Assembly (NCBI GenBank): GCA_037974665.1
Contig: CM075770.1
Location: 98,067,350-98,131,349, forward strand
DNA length: 64,000 bases
Source: Ehretia macrophylla
Taxonomy: Eukaryota > Streptophyta > Magnoliopsida > Boraginales > Ehretiaceae
Reading direction: 5' to 3'
In this document: positions 1-9,933 of the stretch, piece by piece
How the letters are laid out: each line of letters begins with the position of its first letter
How positions within the stretch are numbered: the first letter of the stretch is position 1
Notes under the pieces: model-generated
Database searches by the model: none
Told to the model about the DNA's origin: nothing
Seen by the model: the letters and a program-made list of their open reading frames with translations, nothing else
Made by a program: the position numbers and the translations under genes

Positions 1-2204
1 GGACTCATGCTTTCTCTCACGTACCCTTTCTCCAGCAACTCTTCGACTTGCCTTTGAAGCTCCTTCGTCTCCTCTGGATTGCTCCTATAAGCTGGACGAT
101 TTGGAATTGAGGCTCCAGGTACGAAATCTATCTGATGTTCAATTCCTCGAAAAGGTGGTAGACCATGTGGTATCTCATCGGGAAACACATCCTCAAAGTC
201 CTGCAAGAGATAAACAACAACACTAGGCAATGTAGAGTCAAGTTGGTTAGTGTTTAAAAGAGCCTCTTTGTACATAAGTACAATCATTGGTCTTTTTGAA
301 ATCAAAGCTCTCTTAACCTCACTTGCTTTTGCATAAAAATTTCTTTGTTTTCCCTCTGTTTTTACCTCCTTGGCCGAATTATTTTCTCTCCTCACTACCT
401 TTCCAGATTCGGCCTTGCTTTTATTCTTTTCATTCTCAATCTTTTGCTCACTCAAATTCTTTTGATCACTCAAGTTATTTTGATCACTCAATTTTTGTAA
501 CCTCACTTGATCCTCATAGACTTGTTTTGGTGTCATTGGAACTAGAGTGATTGTCCGTTGATTGAACATGAATGAGTACTTATTGGTGAAGCCATCATGT
601 TGTACACGTCGATCAAATTGCCATGGTCTTCCCACGAGAAGATGTCCAGCATGCATAGGTACCACATCACACAACACTTCATCCTCATATTTCCCAATGC
701 GAAACGGTACCACAACTTGTTTTGTAACCCTTACCTCACCACAATCGTTCAACCATTGCAGCTTGTAGGGACGTGGATGCTTAATTGTTGTGAGCCCTAG
801 CTTGTCAACCATTGAAGCACTAGCAACGTTAGTACAACTACCACCATCAATAATAACACTACATACCTTATCTTTCACGTGGCAGCGGGTATGAAAGATG
901 TTCTCACGTTGCACTACTTCTTCCTCCTCTTTAGCTTGCAAGCTCAAAGCTCGTCGTGCCACTAATCCAAGCATCTCTCCATAATCTGCCCCAAATTCCT
1001 CTTCTTCACCTACTTCGGTGTCCTCTAGTATTGGCATGTCATCAGATTGCGTTTCATCTTCAGACTCAATCTCCCCACTTTCCAAAACTATCATTGCTCT
1101 CTTGTTTGGACATTGGCTAGCTATGTGCCCTCGTCCCTGACATTTAAAGCATTTAATATCACTAGAACGAGTTGCAGGAGGGGCTGTTTTACCTTGAGAA
1201 GTCGTGGCATGGGTGGATGTTTTGGGCTCAGTCTTGACCTTGGAAATAGACGAACTATCCTCCTTTCTTGGGTAGCTTGACCTCCAAGGTGATGCACTTG
1301 AGTGTTGCAGGGCTGGTCTTGGTCGTGAACTACCCCTCTTCAATTGCTTCTCCACCTTAATTGCCATATGCACCAAATCTTCTAACTCAACATAATGATG
1401 CAACTCAATGGTGTTGGCAATTTCTCGATTCAGCCCATTCAGAAACCTAGCCATTGTTGCCTCTCGATCTTCCTCTACATTGGCTCTAATCATAGCCATC
1501 TCCATCTCTTTGTAATAATCATCCATACTTTTATTACCTTGATGAAGTCCTTGCAGCTTGAGGTATAAGTCCCTGTAGTAATGACTGGGTACAAATCGCC
1601 TCCTCATCACTCTCTTCATCTCATCCCAAGTTGCCACAGGATGTTCTCCATTGCGCCTCCTATTGAGACACAATTGATCCCACCACACAATAGCATAATC
1701 AGTAAATTCAATTGGAGCAAGCTTTACCTTTTTCAACTCAGAATAGTTGTGGCAATCAAACACCAACTCAATCTTCTTTTCCCACTCAAGATAGGCTTCC
1801 GGATCACTCCTTCCTTGAAACGCAGGAATCTTCATCTTGATGCTTCCTAAGTTGTTATCAACACGATCAACACGATCCCTAGCATCTCTATCCCGACCAT
1901 GTCGCCTATTGCTGCCCATCGAAATTCTGTCAAACTCTTCATCTAAACCTTCCTCATCGATCTCATCAACATCTTCAACATCTTCCACTCTTTGCCGCAT
2001 TCTGTTCCTCCTGGGTACATTCGAAGCAACTAGTGGTTGCACCCTTTCTGGCCTCTGTTCTACCCTATCCAACCTCTCATGAATCTGCTCTAATTCAGCC
2101 CTCATCATTCGTCTCATCTCTCCCATCAATGCCTGCATCTGTAAGTTCTGTCCAATGGGTTGTTGAACACCTTCATTAATGTTGTCTGCTTGATTTTGAG
2201 ACAT
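1..2204 (-). CDS. Gag-Pol polyprotein, N-terminal 734 codons (Ty3/gypsy), partial
   Basis: By hand translation the minus strand is open from an ATG at 2204-2202 to the window edge with no stop. The order is gag (acidic and Arg-rich N-terminus, then the capsid-like region with the WWD-type motif), one CCHC zinc knuckle (C352, C355, H360, C365, CX2CX4HX4C), then an aspartic protease in which the usual D-S/T-G triad reads D453-G-G-S followed by CTNVAS. The last roughly 35 codons before the edge are the entry to the reverse transcriptase (a Glu/Leu-rich helix, then EEKGY-like residues). This is the usual plant Ty3/gypsy single-frame layout. The product would be a polyprotein cut into capsid, protease, RT, RNase H and integrase in cytoplasmic particles. 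The start was chosen because it is the first ATG of the open frame after the leader. The lineage is left open. Confidence 0.85.
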   Translation of the reverse strand, partial: MSQNQADNINEGVQQPIGQNLQMQALMGEMRRMMRAELEQIHERLDRVEQRPERVQPLVASNVPRRNRMRQRVEDVEDVDEIDEEGLDEEFDRISMGSNRRHGRDRDARDRVDRVDNNLGSIKMKIPAFQGRSDPEAYLEWEKKIELVFDCHNYSELKKVKLAPIEFTDYAIVWWDQLCLNRRRNGEHPVATWDEMKRVMRRRFVPSHYYRDLYLKLQGLHQGNKSMDDYYKEMEMAMIRANVEEDREATMARFLNGLNREIANTIELHHYVELEDLVHMAIKVEKQLKRGSSRPRPALQHSSASPWRSSYPRKEDSSSISKVKTEPKTSTHATTSQGKTAPPATRSSDIKCFKCQGRGHIASQCPNKRAMIVLESGEIESEDETQSDDMPILEDTEVGEEEEFGADYGEMLGLVARRALSLQAKEEEEVVQRENIFHTRCHVKDKVCSVIIDGGSCTNVASASMVDKLGLTTIKHPRPYKLQWLNDCGEVRVTKQVVVPFRIGKYEDEVLCDVVPMHAGHLLVGRPWQFDRRVQHDGFTNKYSFMFNQRTITLVPMTPKQVYEDQVRLQKLSDQNNLSDQKNLSEQKIENEKNKSKAESGKVVRRENNSAKEVKTEGKQRNFYAKASEVKRALISKRPMIVLMYKEALLNTNQLDSTLPSVVVYLLQDFEDVFPDEIPHGLPPFRGIEHQIDFVPGASIPNRPAYRSNPEETKELQRQVEELLEKGYVRESMS

Positions 2205-3099
2205 GATTAAATTTCACTCCCTCACGTGTTTCACTCAACTCAATTTGGCTTTTTCCCTCTATTAATCTCACGTACTCTGCCTTTTTCCTCTCGTATTCTC
2301 CTTCAAGTTCCCTAGAACTAATCAAGAGTACCAAGATAGGCACTAAAGCAGCGTATTACTTTTTTTTTTCGAAATTTGATGATTTTTTTTTTTTAGACCT
2401 CTAAGACTCTGGAAACAAGGTTAGAGAAAGAAACTTGAATAAAACTCAAAGAAGGAAACCTAGGGAAATAAGAAAAGTTACAAAAACCCTATTCTAAAAC
2501 ACAAAAATGCCCAAAACTCATAGCAAACGTTGGATTTTGGCCCTAAGAGGGTGGTGCCCACAGCTATGCTATGGGTTATGCTCAGAACATCGTTTCCCTT
2601 CAGAAAAGCTTGGCCACGAAGGCTAATTCAACCCAAAAAAAAAAAAGTTTTTTTACTGTTCACTGTTTTGCTTTTTTTTTTTTTTTTTTTTTCAGCTCCG
2701 ATTTTTTTTTTTTTTTTTTGATCTTTTTCTTGACATTTCTTTTCTGTTTTTTTTATTATTTATTTTCCAGAAACGAAACACAATGAGCAAGTTACAAGAA
2801 TTCAAATTTAGAAGCACAAGAAACCCTAATTCAAGATTCTAGGGTTTGGCCAATTGAAAGCTAAACAAGAAACAAAATTGACAGCAAGAAAACAAAATTG
2901 AAGACAAGACTCAAGAAACGGAGAACAAGACTCAAGACACGAAATTAAAAGAACAAGAACGGAATTAAGACACAACCAAGAAAACGAATTGGAAGCATGA
3001 CACAATCAAGAACGAAGAAAGGAATTAAAACCTAGACCTAGACTCAAGGAATTAACCAAGAAAAACAAGAAAAGGATAGGCAAACCTGATAAACCTAAG
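2205..3099 (-). other. 5' leader of the left-edge gypsy element
   Basis: This is non-coding sequence between the primer-binding site and the gag ATG. It is rich in homopolymers: read on the plus strand there are long T runs at about 2360-2390 and 2640-2760, and a block of repeated short motifs of the AAGACTCAAGAA/ACAAGAA kind at about 2860-3070. I see no gene in it. The plus-strand open frames here come from T-rich low complexity. Confidence 0.6.
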
Positions 3100-3112
3100 C
3101 TCTGATTACCAA
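3100..3112 (-). other. Primer-binding site, initiator tRNA-Met-like
   Basis: Read on the minus strand, the sequence directly after the LTR end is TTGGTAATCAGAGC. The 3' end of plant initiator tRNA-Met pairs with TGGTATCAGAGC, so this site carries one extra A. It lies one base from the LTR end, as expected for a minus-strand primer site. Confidence 0.6.
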
Positions 3113-3113
3113 C

Positions 3114-4070
3114 TGATACGAACCACGCCAACATGCGACGCGACCCAACACCAAATATGGCAAACGACCCCAAGACCTTTCAGGATTGGATGGAAACCGC
3201 GACCCGTTGCTTAGCAAAGCAAGAACCTTGGTATAATTGATGAAGACGCCACAAACGGGGGTGGAAAATCCGTTTGATAAGTCAAGGTTGAACGCCACAA
3301 GAATTATCTTGATAAGTTCGGAAAAGTTCTTGAGAACTTAAGGAGAATACTCTCACAAATTTAATTTCAGAATTGTCTAACTTTATTATCACAAAAAGTG
3401 CCTTATATAGGCAATAACAAATAAGTATCCTGCTTGGAAAAGGACTCCTAAACCCTAGCCCAAGTAGGAAAAACGTGAATAGTAACTAGGTCAAAGGAAA
3501 CAAACTTGGAGACCAAGAAAAGACTCCTATTAACTATTCACGTCAATAGTCATGGGAATAGTAACTAAAAAGGAAGCAAACTTGCAGCCCAAGAAAAGCT
3601 CCTTTCTAGTGTGAACACCTAATCTTGCAGCCCAAGAAAGTCTCTCTCTTAGTGTGAACACCTAAATTTGTCTATAGGAAATTAAACTAAAACTGAAAAC
3701 TAAAACTAGGATAAAATTACAAAGAAATCAAATCTTGACTAAATCTTCAAATCTTCTTGAAACTTCTTGAAGAATCTTGAAGTTCTTGAATCTTGAAAAT
3801 AGAATCTTGACTTGAATCTTTGCTGGAAAATTCATCCAAAAGGTTCAATGAATGTGGACGCCTAGTTGGCTTTCTTGTGGATCTACTTGGAGGAGTAACA
3901 CCAGCCTTTCTTCATCTCTACTAGCCAACACACTTTCCTCTTGTTGTAGAACTTTATCAACCAAATTATTCAGCTCTTCCTTGAACCTTTTAGCGCGAGC
4001 TCTTGTCACTGGACCAACTGGCACTTGCATTGAATCTGGAACATTCTTAGCAGCCTTGATGTCCTCATCA
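3114..4070 (-). repeat. 5' LTR of the left-edge gypsy element
   Basis: The LTR is 957 bp. In element orientation it begins TGATGAGGAC and ends CGTATCA, giving short TGAT/ATCA inverted ends. Its start carries an open frame that looks like the tail of a polyprotein (see the separate entry). The partner LTR is off the window, so LTR divergence cannot be measured. Confidence 0.8.
3845..4070 (-). other. Pol C-terminal tail encoded at the start of the LTR
   Basis: On the minus strand the first roughly 226 bp of the LTR read open: an acidic lead-in, then a basic TRARAKRFKEELNN segment and a Glu/Gln-rich, coiled-coil-prone stretch, ending at a stop at 3845. This resembles the C-terminal tail of some plant gypsy polyproteins. 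In this 5' LTR it is only the copy of what the 3' LTR would contribute, so it has no start of its own here. The inference is that pol of this family reads into the 3' LTR. Confidence 0.5.
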
Positions 4071-4409
4071 CCTACTGTAGGGTATCCCGTGAGCTATTGG
4101 ACCGCATATATATCATAGTCCTACTATCATGAGTTGGTAGTAGAACTCATCTTATGGCCTTGGGCTCATAGTAACCCTACCATAAGGGTAGCCGGTGACG
4201 ACCGAATTGTTTATGGATTGTAGCTCTACCTCAATGGGTTGAAGGGGATGAAATGATCTATCGCTGTGGGACCATGGGCCCAAGACCGGTTTTGATTATA
4301 ACATCTATTACATGCTACATTATCTTCATATGATGCAATTGGATTATCTTTGTTGGAGAGTAATTCCTATGATTACGAACACGTCGCATGACAAATCTCA
4401 AGCATATAG

Positions 4410-4840
4410 TGTAACATCCATCTCACATCGGTTGTGTATAAGATTTGTGTTGAGTTTTTACTGATTTGGGTTTACTACTATTACCAAAATGAGGTTAAAC
4501 ATTTTGTATCAGTTGATTAGGTTTAATGTGTTGGCAAGTCAAGAATTGGGTCTTAGTCATTAAAAGTGGTATTAGAGTAGGCTACTAGGCAAAAGTGTTG
4601 GCTTGCCTACTCCCTGGTAGTCCTAGGCTGTAGTTTTGTTCTGTTTGGAGTGACGAGGACATTGCAAATTTAAGGGGAAGAGTATGTGATATCCCCTTCT
4701 ATGTCAGTTATGCATGAGATTTGTATTCAATTCATAATGAATTAGGTTTACTACTACTATCAATACGACTTTTAGTATTTTTTGAGTTAGTTGATTAGAC
4801 TTATAGTGTTGGCAGATCAGTAGTTGAGACTGGATCATTA
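4410..4840 (+). mobile_element. TRIM-like miniature LTR retrotransposon, copy 1
   Basis: Two related direct repeats of about 155 bp (4410-4564 and 4685-4840) start TGTAACATCC and TGTGATATCC and share the GTTGATTAG...TTGGCAG core. The left repeat is followed by TGGTATTAGAG (4567-4577), one base from the tRNA-Met primer-binding site TGGTATCAGAG. The right repeat is preceded by a purine tract AAGGGGAAGAG (4672-4682). The internal part is only about 120 bp and non-coding. LTR, PBS, short spacer, PPT, LTR is the TRIM arrangement. The two repeats are clearly diverged, so the element is old. Confidence 0.65.
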
Positions 4841-6290
4841 TATGTATATTTTCAACTAGCCTTATGAATTGTCATAATCTCAACACAATTTGAAGAGGTA
4901 GTAGTCATGGTTTGTTTTTCTTAAAGGTCAAGCAAATATGCGACATATATATGTATATATGTACATATATATATATATATGTATGTTTTTATGCATACGG
5001 ATACGTATATACCATTGATTTGTATATTTTAAAAAATGTGAATGTCAATGATAACATTCAGAATGCATCAATAAATAAACATGGAATACCGATTGTGGTA
5101 GAAGACTTAAAGTTCCATCCTAAACCAATTAAGTATGGTATCATAATTGAGTTTTGCTCCAATCTTATTTATTCACGTTAGTACCATTCTTGTTTAGATG
5201 CCGACTCTAGTATATGAAGCTTTTAGTTCACCTGTGTGTGTATATATATCAAGTCTAGAATTATTAATTGAACCTCATTTAAATAGATTTCAAGTAATTA
5301 AGTGTTACAAGAAAAAGGTTAGCTGCCGCCCACTTTGTATTCTTCATCCTTCTTTTTATTCTAACCTTATTACTTTTGAAATTACACAAGGACCCTAACC
5401 TAATGTTAGAACGTTTTTTTATTTTTATGGACATTTTTTATTGTTTCAAAAATGGGTCAAGATTGATCGATAAAGCGCAAAATATAATCCATGGTGATCG
5501 AGTTCAATTAAACCAAAAGTCTTTTTCACTACTCTTATTATTTTTATTAGTTGAGTGATATGTAAGAGGTAAGACATGTTTTAAATCTAGAATAGTTTGA
5601 TGATGAGGCCCAATAAAGTATTGTAAAGCTAGATCCGTTTCTTCTATCCGGATACTAATAGTCTATATATTAGTTGTTCTAAACTCGAGCCAAGATGATT
5701 TACTAAATGACCAAGGTTCTATTTGGCCTAATTTTTAGATACACAAAAGTGCTTTCTGAGAATTTAAAAGCTAAAACTAACATGTTTGGCCTATGTTTGA
5801 AAGTGTTTTTAAGTAAAAGCTGAAGTTGTAAAAGGTTAAAAAACAAGAAACTCTAAATTTGAGTTTTTTTTTTAAAAAAAAATTGCAAAACTATTTTTAT
5901 GCTCGGAGTTTTTTTTTTTTTTTTTCTCAAATGTGAACTATTTAAGTGGTCCTTAAACTATGAACTCAGAGAAGTTATAAAGCATTAAAGATCTAAAACG
6001 AGTAGAAAGATTACCAAGGAAATATCAGTTTAAAGTCGGTCAAAAACTTTGAAAAAAAACAGAAGAAGTCGTTCAAATTTGATATGAAAAGTCAATTAAC
6101 GACTCTTAAGTGATATAAACTCCTGCATAGCATGAGAATATGAGCTAATGAAAAATTAGGAAACAACACACATGCAAATCCAATCCATTCCAACTCAGAA
6201 TAGAATTACTAGTGAAAATTTAGAAAACCAATTTAATTCGGGATAAAATTCTTATTAAATGGGTGACTTACATCCCAAGCTTTGTTCGTC
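4841..6290. other. X module, left part: AT-rich spacer
   Basis: No gene was recognised. It contains a short TA microsatellite. From about 5714 to 5945 there is a stretch rich in AAAGTGCTTT, TTTAAGTAAAAGCTGAAG and poly-T that resembles common plant MITE sequence, though no clean terminal repeats or target duplication could be defined. The same sequence recurs at 30315, 26591 and 61487, so short open frames shared among these copies reflect duplication, not coding. Confidence 0.5.
4944..4982. repeat. TA/TATG microsatellite, copy 1
   Basis: A short interrupted run of TA and TATGTA units. The paralogous positions are 26695-26757 (long pure TA), 30417-30474 (TATG-rich) and 61592-61641 (pure TA). 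Confidence 0.8.
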
Positions 6291-6297
6291 TATAAAT
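6291..6297 (+). promoter_or_regulatory. TATA box of the 171-codon gene, copy A
   Basis: TATAAAT lies 113 bp upstream of the ATG at 6410, placing a start site near 6320-6330 and giving a 5' leader of about 85 nt. The box is conserved in copy B (31797-31803). The leader ends TTTCCATGG, with G at +4, a favourable plant start context. Confidence 0.55.
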
Positions 6298-6409
6298 GAC
6301 ATAGGTTACTAAGAAGACAACTCTGAAATCATATAAGTATCCAGTTCTCTTATTCATTACATCTAGCTTTAATTTCATTCGTTACAATCTTGCAGTTTTC
6401 AGCTTTTCC

Positions 6410-6925
6410 ATGGCATCATCTAGAAAACCGTCTCTTCTTCTTCTTCGTCATTCACCCTTCAACTTTACAGTTATCGAACCAGTGATGGCAACTTACTCTT
6501 GGACGAGAACAGCAAGCAGCCTATCTAAGATGAGCTCAAGCTCTACCATCAACAATGGCGCGAAAAAGGCCAGCTTCATGTACATGCTGTGGCAGGAAGC
6601 AGCAATCATTGGTCATCTAGAAAGGAGAATTAATCAATCCACTTCACCTCAAGAGAATGACCAGGTCAAGGCTCCACCTTCCATGGCTAATGGTACCAAT
6701 GTCTCAAATAAAACATTGCCATATGATGAGAACACAAGTATGAAGAAGGTTAATGTTGACAATGCAATGTGTGCACGAGGGGAGAGCAACGGCAGCTATT
6801 GGACACCCTCTATGGACGGCATAATACAGAAGACGAATGAGAACATTCTGCAGATAATTGATGCTCTCTATGGTCCTGGTAGACATCCTAAGTTGCCAGT
6901 TTTTGGAGAGTGGTGCCGTGAATAA
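6410..6925 (+). CDS. Unknown small protein, 171 aa, copy A
   Basis: I do not recognise the family. The N-terminal 45 residues are rich in Ser, Thr, Arg and Leu with almost no acidic residues, which would suit an organelle-targeting peptide or a disordered tail. Residues 54-75 form a plausible helix (the YMLWQE region). Residues 76-130 are polar and probably disordered. The C-terminus (about 140-171) has an NILQIIDALYGPG helix and ends with PVFGEW (P163-W168), which fits the PxFGxW core of RIN4/NOI-type domains but stops where that domain would continue. The ATG was chosen for its TATA box, leader and Kozak context; a downstream Met26 is possible. A polyadenylation-like AATAAA follows 130 bp after the stop. 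The gene is duplicated at 31916-32431 with five substitutions, all amino-acid changing. It may be a real small gene, or a 3'-truncated gene lacking later exons. Confidence 0.55.
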   Translation: MASSRKPSLLLLRHSPFNFTVIEPVMATYSWTRTASSLSKMSSSSTINNGAKKASFMYMLWQEAAIIGHLERRINQSTSPQENDQVKAPPSMANGTNVSNKTLPYDENTSMKKVNVDNAMCARGESNGSYWTPSMDGIIQKTNENILQIIDALYGPGRHPKLPVFGEWCRE

Positions 6926-7054
6926 TTGGATATAAGTCCCAAGTACCCTCCATAGATATTAGAGAAAGCCTCATATATACTACTAACTTCTTGTGACTCT
7001 TTAGAGAAAATTTTGATATTCTTTGACGGGTAGATCATAGAATTTACTGTACCA

Positions 7055-7060
7055 AATAAA
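7055..7060 (+). terminator. Polyadenylation-like signal AATAAA, copy A
   Basis: AATAAA lies 130 bp beyond the stop of the 171-codon gene, followed by a T-rich stretch. It is conserved in copy B (32561-32566). Plant poly(A) signals are loose, so this is only supportive. Confidence 0.35.
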
Positions 7061-7190
7061 TGATATTTTTCTTCTTCTTCTTTTTTTTAAAAAAATCTTA
7101 GAATTAAACATGCTTTTACCTTTTATGTTTGGGTATTGGACGTAGGTCATATGCACTTCACTTGTTGTTTGGTTATGTATATCATATGCA

Positions 7191-8090
7191 GTGTTGTCGA
7201 AATCGTAAGAATCGACAAAGAAACGATGCAAATCGAATGAGAAAATTATAAATCAATGTGAATTGTATGTGAATTGTAACGAATTATACGAATCATTGAA
7301 TCGGGAACGATTTAGGCCACACTTAAAAAAAATCCAAAATCAGGGAGAAAAAAGTCTACTTTAAGTTTTTTTTTTTTAATAAAATACAATTAGCCCAATT
7401 TTAACAAAACTGAACAAATAAAATTAAAATAAGGCCCATTAACATTATCATTATATCACATTTTCCAATTTCAAGTTTCAACTACAAAATCACAAAAATA
7501 AAAAGCCATAATTGCTAAGAGAGAGAGAGAGAGAGAGAGAGAGAGCGTATCTATAACTGAGTTGATCGCAGTTGAGTGGAGGATTTGAGAACTTTTTATG
7601 GCCGTGTCAAAAACTCAAGAATCAGACGGTGGAATCAGAGAGAGGACTCAAGAACGGTTAAGTAAGTTGTAAGTGAGCTTTTTAGTTGTTTACTATGCTG
7701 ATCTTTAATACTTTGCTTTTTAGTTTGGTTATTTTTTCGCTAAGTTGCTTTTTAGTTTGGTTGGTTGGTTAGACATGGTCATTAAAGCATTAAAGGTTAA
7801 AAAATTGCTTTGGAATTTAGTTTGGATATTAAAGCACAAAATATTATTTTGGTCTTTGTAGTTTGGACATAAAATTGCTTTAGAATTTAGTTTGCAAGTT
7901 AGTGATCATTAGAAAAGTAACAAAAAATGTATATAAATATCCATTCAAAAGAAGAATTTCAACTAAAAACTGTTAATGGAAATATAATATATCAAATTAA
8001 TCTAATTTTAAATTTGTGACTGAATTAGTACGATTCACGATTTAAAAAATGACAGTTTGATTCACGATACAGTTAACGATGACAACTATT
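7191..8090. mobile_element. hAT-like non-autonomous DNA element, copy A
   Basis: A 900-bp segment is flanked by the 8-bp direct repeat CATATGCA (7183-7190 and 8091-8098). The left end reads GTGTTGTCG... and the right end, reverse-complemented, reads AATAGTTGTCATCG..., giving imperfect terminal inverted repeats around the TGTTGTC/AGTTGTC core. Both ends carry repeated AATCG/CGATT motifs in subterminal positions. An 8-bp target duplication and this TIR type fit the hAT superfamily. It contains a GA microsatellite (about 7520-7545) but no transposase frame. Confidence 0.6.
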
Positions 8091-8134
8091 CATATGCAAT
8101 GGTTAGTCCTAAGGGATGAGAGATTAGAAACCAA

Positions 8135-8288
8135 CACTTCTTGGTCAGGGAGTAAGGCGTTTACCACCAAGTTTTTCCTTTGGGGATGTATCCTAGTCGA
8201 AATCACATTTGTTTAGATTACTTGTCTTTCTCTTTCTTACAAATTGTTTGCTATCAATAAAATTCTTGCTACCTAACAAAAAAAAAAA
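8135..8288 (+). mobile_element. 5'-truncated LINE-like 3' tail, copy A
   Basis: A short segment ends CAATAAAATTCTTGCTACC followed by an A run (8278-8288), the look of a plant L1-type LINE 3' untranslated region with poly(A). The 5' limit is a guess and no target duplication could be defined. A processed-transcript tail is an alternative. Confidence 0.35.
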
Positions 8289-8958
8289 GAATCACATATT
8301 TTCTTTTATTAAAGTATTTTTATTTGCTTGCAGTATTAATACTTTTTTTTTTGTCGGAGCTTCCAATATTAATACAAGTATTAGTTAATGGAAGGCACCA
8401 TCAAGAACAAGAATGGACATGGAAATTAGACAAGACATTTTTTTTCTTGGGTTCATAGAAAGCTAAGTAATACAGACAATTGGCCTATAGCAACCATGTT
8501 AGATAAATTTTTTTTTGAATTATTTGACACATTAGATGACAAGAAATCACATTCAGATTTTGTTGTTTAAGGTATTATTTAGTTAAAGTGAAAACTTTCA
8601 TGCATGCAATGTGCAAAGTGCACTCTTGGTTTACAATTTACGCACTTCACCATATAATTAGGTATGCCATACTAAGTTTTTTAACATTTCGTTTTATAAT
8701 TTTGTATATGGAATTATTATTAGATAGATAATATCATTTACGAGTCCATAGCATGAAATATTACATGTACAATAGGATAGAGTTGATCAACCATAACTAG
8801 TCGTGGCTTTTTGTTCTTTCAAGCCATCCTTTCAACCGAACAATTGGCTAAAAAACGCATCATTACAATATATGACCCGGTTAAAATTTCTCCCAAGTAC
8901 ATAAAAAAAACCTTTTGTTTAGTTATTATTGTGAAATCAAAACTTCCTCTAAAAATAA
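8289..8958. other. AT-rich spacer in Y module
   Basis: Nothing recognisable: AT-rich sequence with short A/T runs and no credible open frame. The equivalent of 5946-8886 is missing from the second sub-units (junctions at 27740/27741 and 62624/62625). Confidence 0.5.
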
Positions 8959-9789
8959 TTGTAATGTTTTTCTTATCCACCTCTCTTCTCTTCATATATA
9001 AATAATTAGAACTTCTATCTTTTACAAGATAATTGTCAAAAGATAATAGAGTGATGATAAAAATACAGAGAAAGAAAAAAAAAATAAATTCTATAAATTT
9101 CTCTTACTACTGATTCATTCATTTTTGGTTTGAGTCAACTTTATTTATAGGATTTCAAATCTTCTAGATTCATAGGCTCTGACATAATCACATTAGCTGT
9201 TTTATGACACTTAGTTTCAAATTATGTTTTGAAATTATGTTTGTTGTATTTTGAGTTTATTGTTGTGTAATCTTTATGGCTTATCTTCCCTTGTTAACTA
9301 CAATAACTATTTGTATAAATTGTTGTAATCGCTCAATTAATGAAATATAGAAAAATACTTTAGCTAAGGGAATGACTCAAAAATTAACTTCGTCTCCACT
9401 TGCGCGGGCGTGTTGAATTATAATAAATAATACAATTAACCCCTTTCTAAGAATTTAAACTTTTAGATGAGTTGCTCACTTAATATTAGCTATAAAAAGG
9501 CCTTAACATAACCACAGTAGCTAATTGCATAGGCATTGATATAATCATATTATGTTTTTATGATTTTCCAAAATGTGGCTTTCACGTTCATTCATTATTC
9601 CAACTTTTGCATTGATCTATATTGTGACATTCAGCTTCCTTGGTATTGCAAGTTTTACATTCATTTGTTTTTCAAGTTTCACATTCGTTCATATCATGAT
9701 ATCCCCATTTTTCCATTTTGTGGCTTTCTCACTTGCTCATATTATAGCTTTTATGCTAGTGAATATTCATTAGTGAGTACTTTATAACA
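8959..9789 (-). repeat. Probable 3' LTR of a decayed Ty1/copia element, copy 1
   Basis: Downstream of the RNase H remnant (minus strand), a purine-rich CAATAGGGAA tract is followed by TGTTATAAAG at 9789, the expected PPT-to-LTR step. Inside lies a minus-strand TATA box, CTATAAATAA (9141-9150). The far boundary near 8959 (…ATTACA) is inferred only from the TGT...ACA pattern. Plus-strand hydrophobic open frames at 9560-9787 lie antisense in this LTR and are not thought real. Confidence 0.45.
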
Positions 9790-9933
9790 TTCCCTATTGA
9801 AAATTCACCACAAAAGTGTATTTTATCAAAAACTTTGCCAAGAAAAACCTAAGAGGTAAAAACTTGACTAAAAAAAATGATTACACTATTCTTACAATGA
9901 TATATAACATACTTGGTCTATCTCATTAAAATA

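Larger units (their letters stand above)
1..4070 (-). mobile_element. Ty3/gypsy LTR retrotransposon, 5' part, runs off left edge
   Basis: This is a minus-strand element. From right to left it shows a 957-bp 5' LTR (3114-4070), a tRNA-Met-like primer-binding site, a 0.9-kb leader, and an open gag-pol frame that continues past position 1. The LTR is bounded by TGAT...ATCA ends. To its right the W module of the segmental duplication resumes abruptly: the paralogous sequence at 29541-29555 is uninterrupted, which marks the insertion point, and CCTAC at 4071-4075 is the probable right target-site duplication. The 3' half and the 3' LTR lie outside the window, so completeness cannot be judged. Confidence 0.88.

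Noticed and set aside
3095-3298. 67-codon minus frame overlapping LTR end and PBS
   Set aside because: It spans the LTR boundary and primer site, which are non-coding by position.
4912-5181. 89-codon plus frame over the TA microsatellite, with relatives at 26687, 30441 and 61583
   Set aside because: The N-terminal half is translated TA repeat and the length changes with the microsatellite, so it is not a gene.
6704-6886. 60-codon minus frame inside the 171-codon gene
   Set aside because: It is a shadow of the plus-strand gene, wholly within it, with no promoter or leader of its own.
9560-9787. 75-codon plus-strand frame conserved in three copies (9560, 28399, 63284), hydrophobic alternative frame included
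   Set aside because: It lies antisense in a copia LTR, consists of repeated CATAT-type motifs, and is preserved only because the three copies are recent duplicates.
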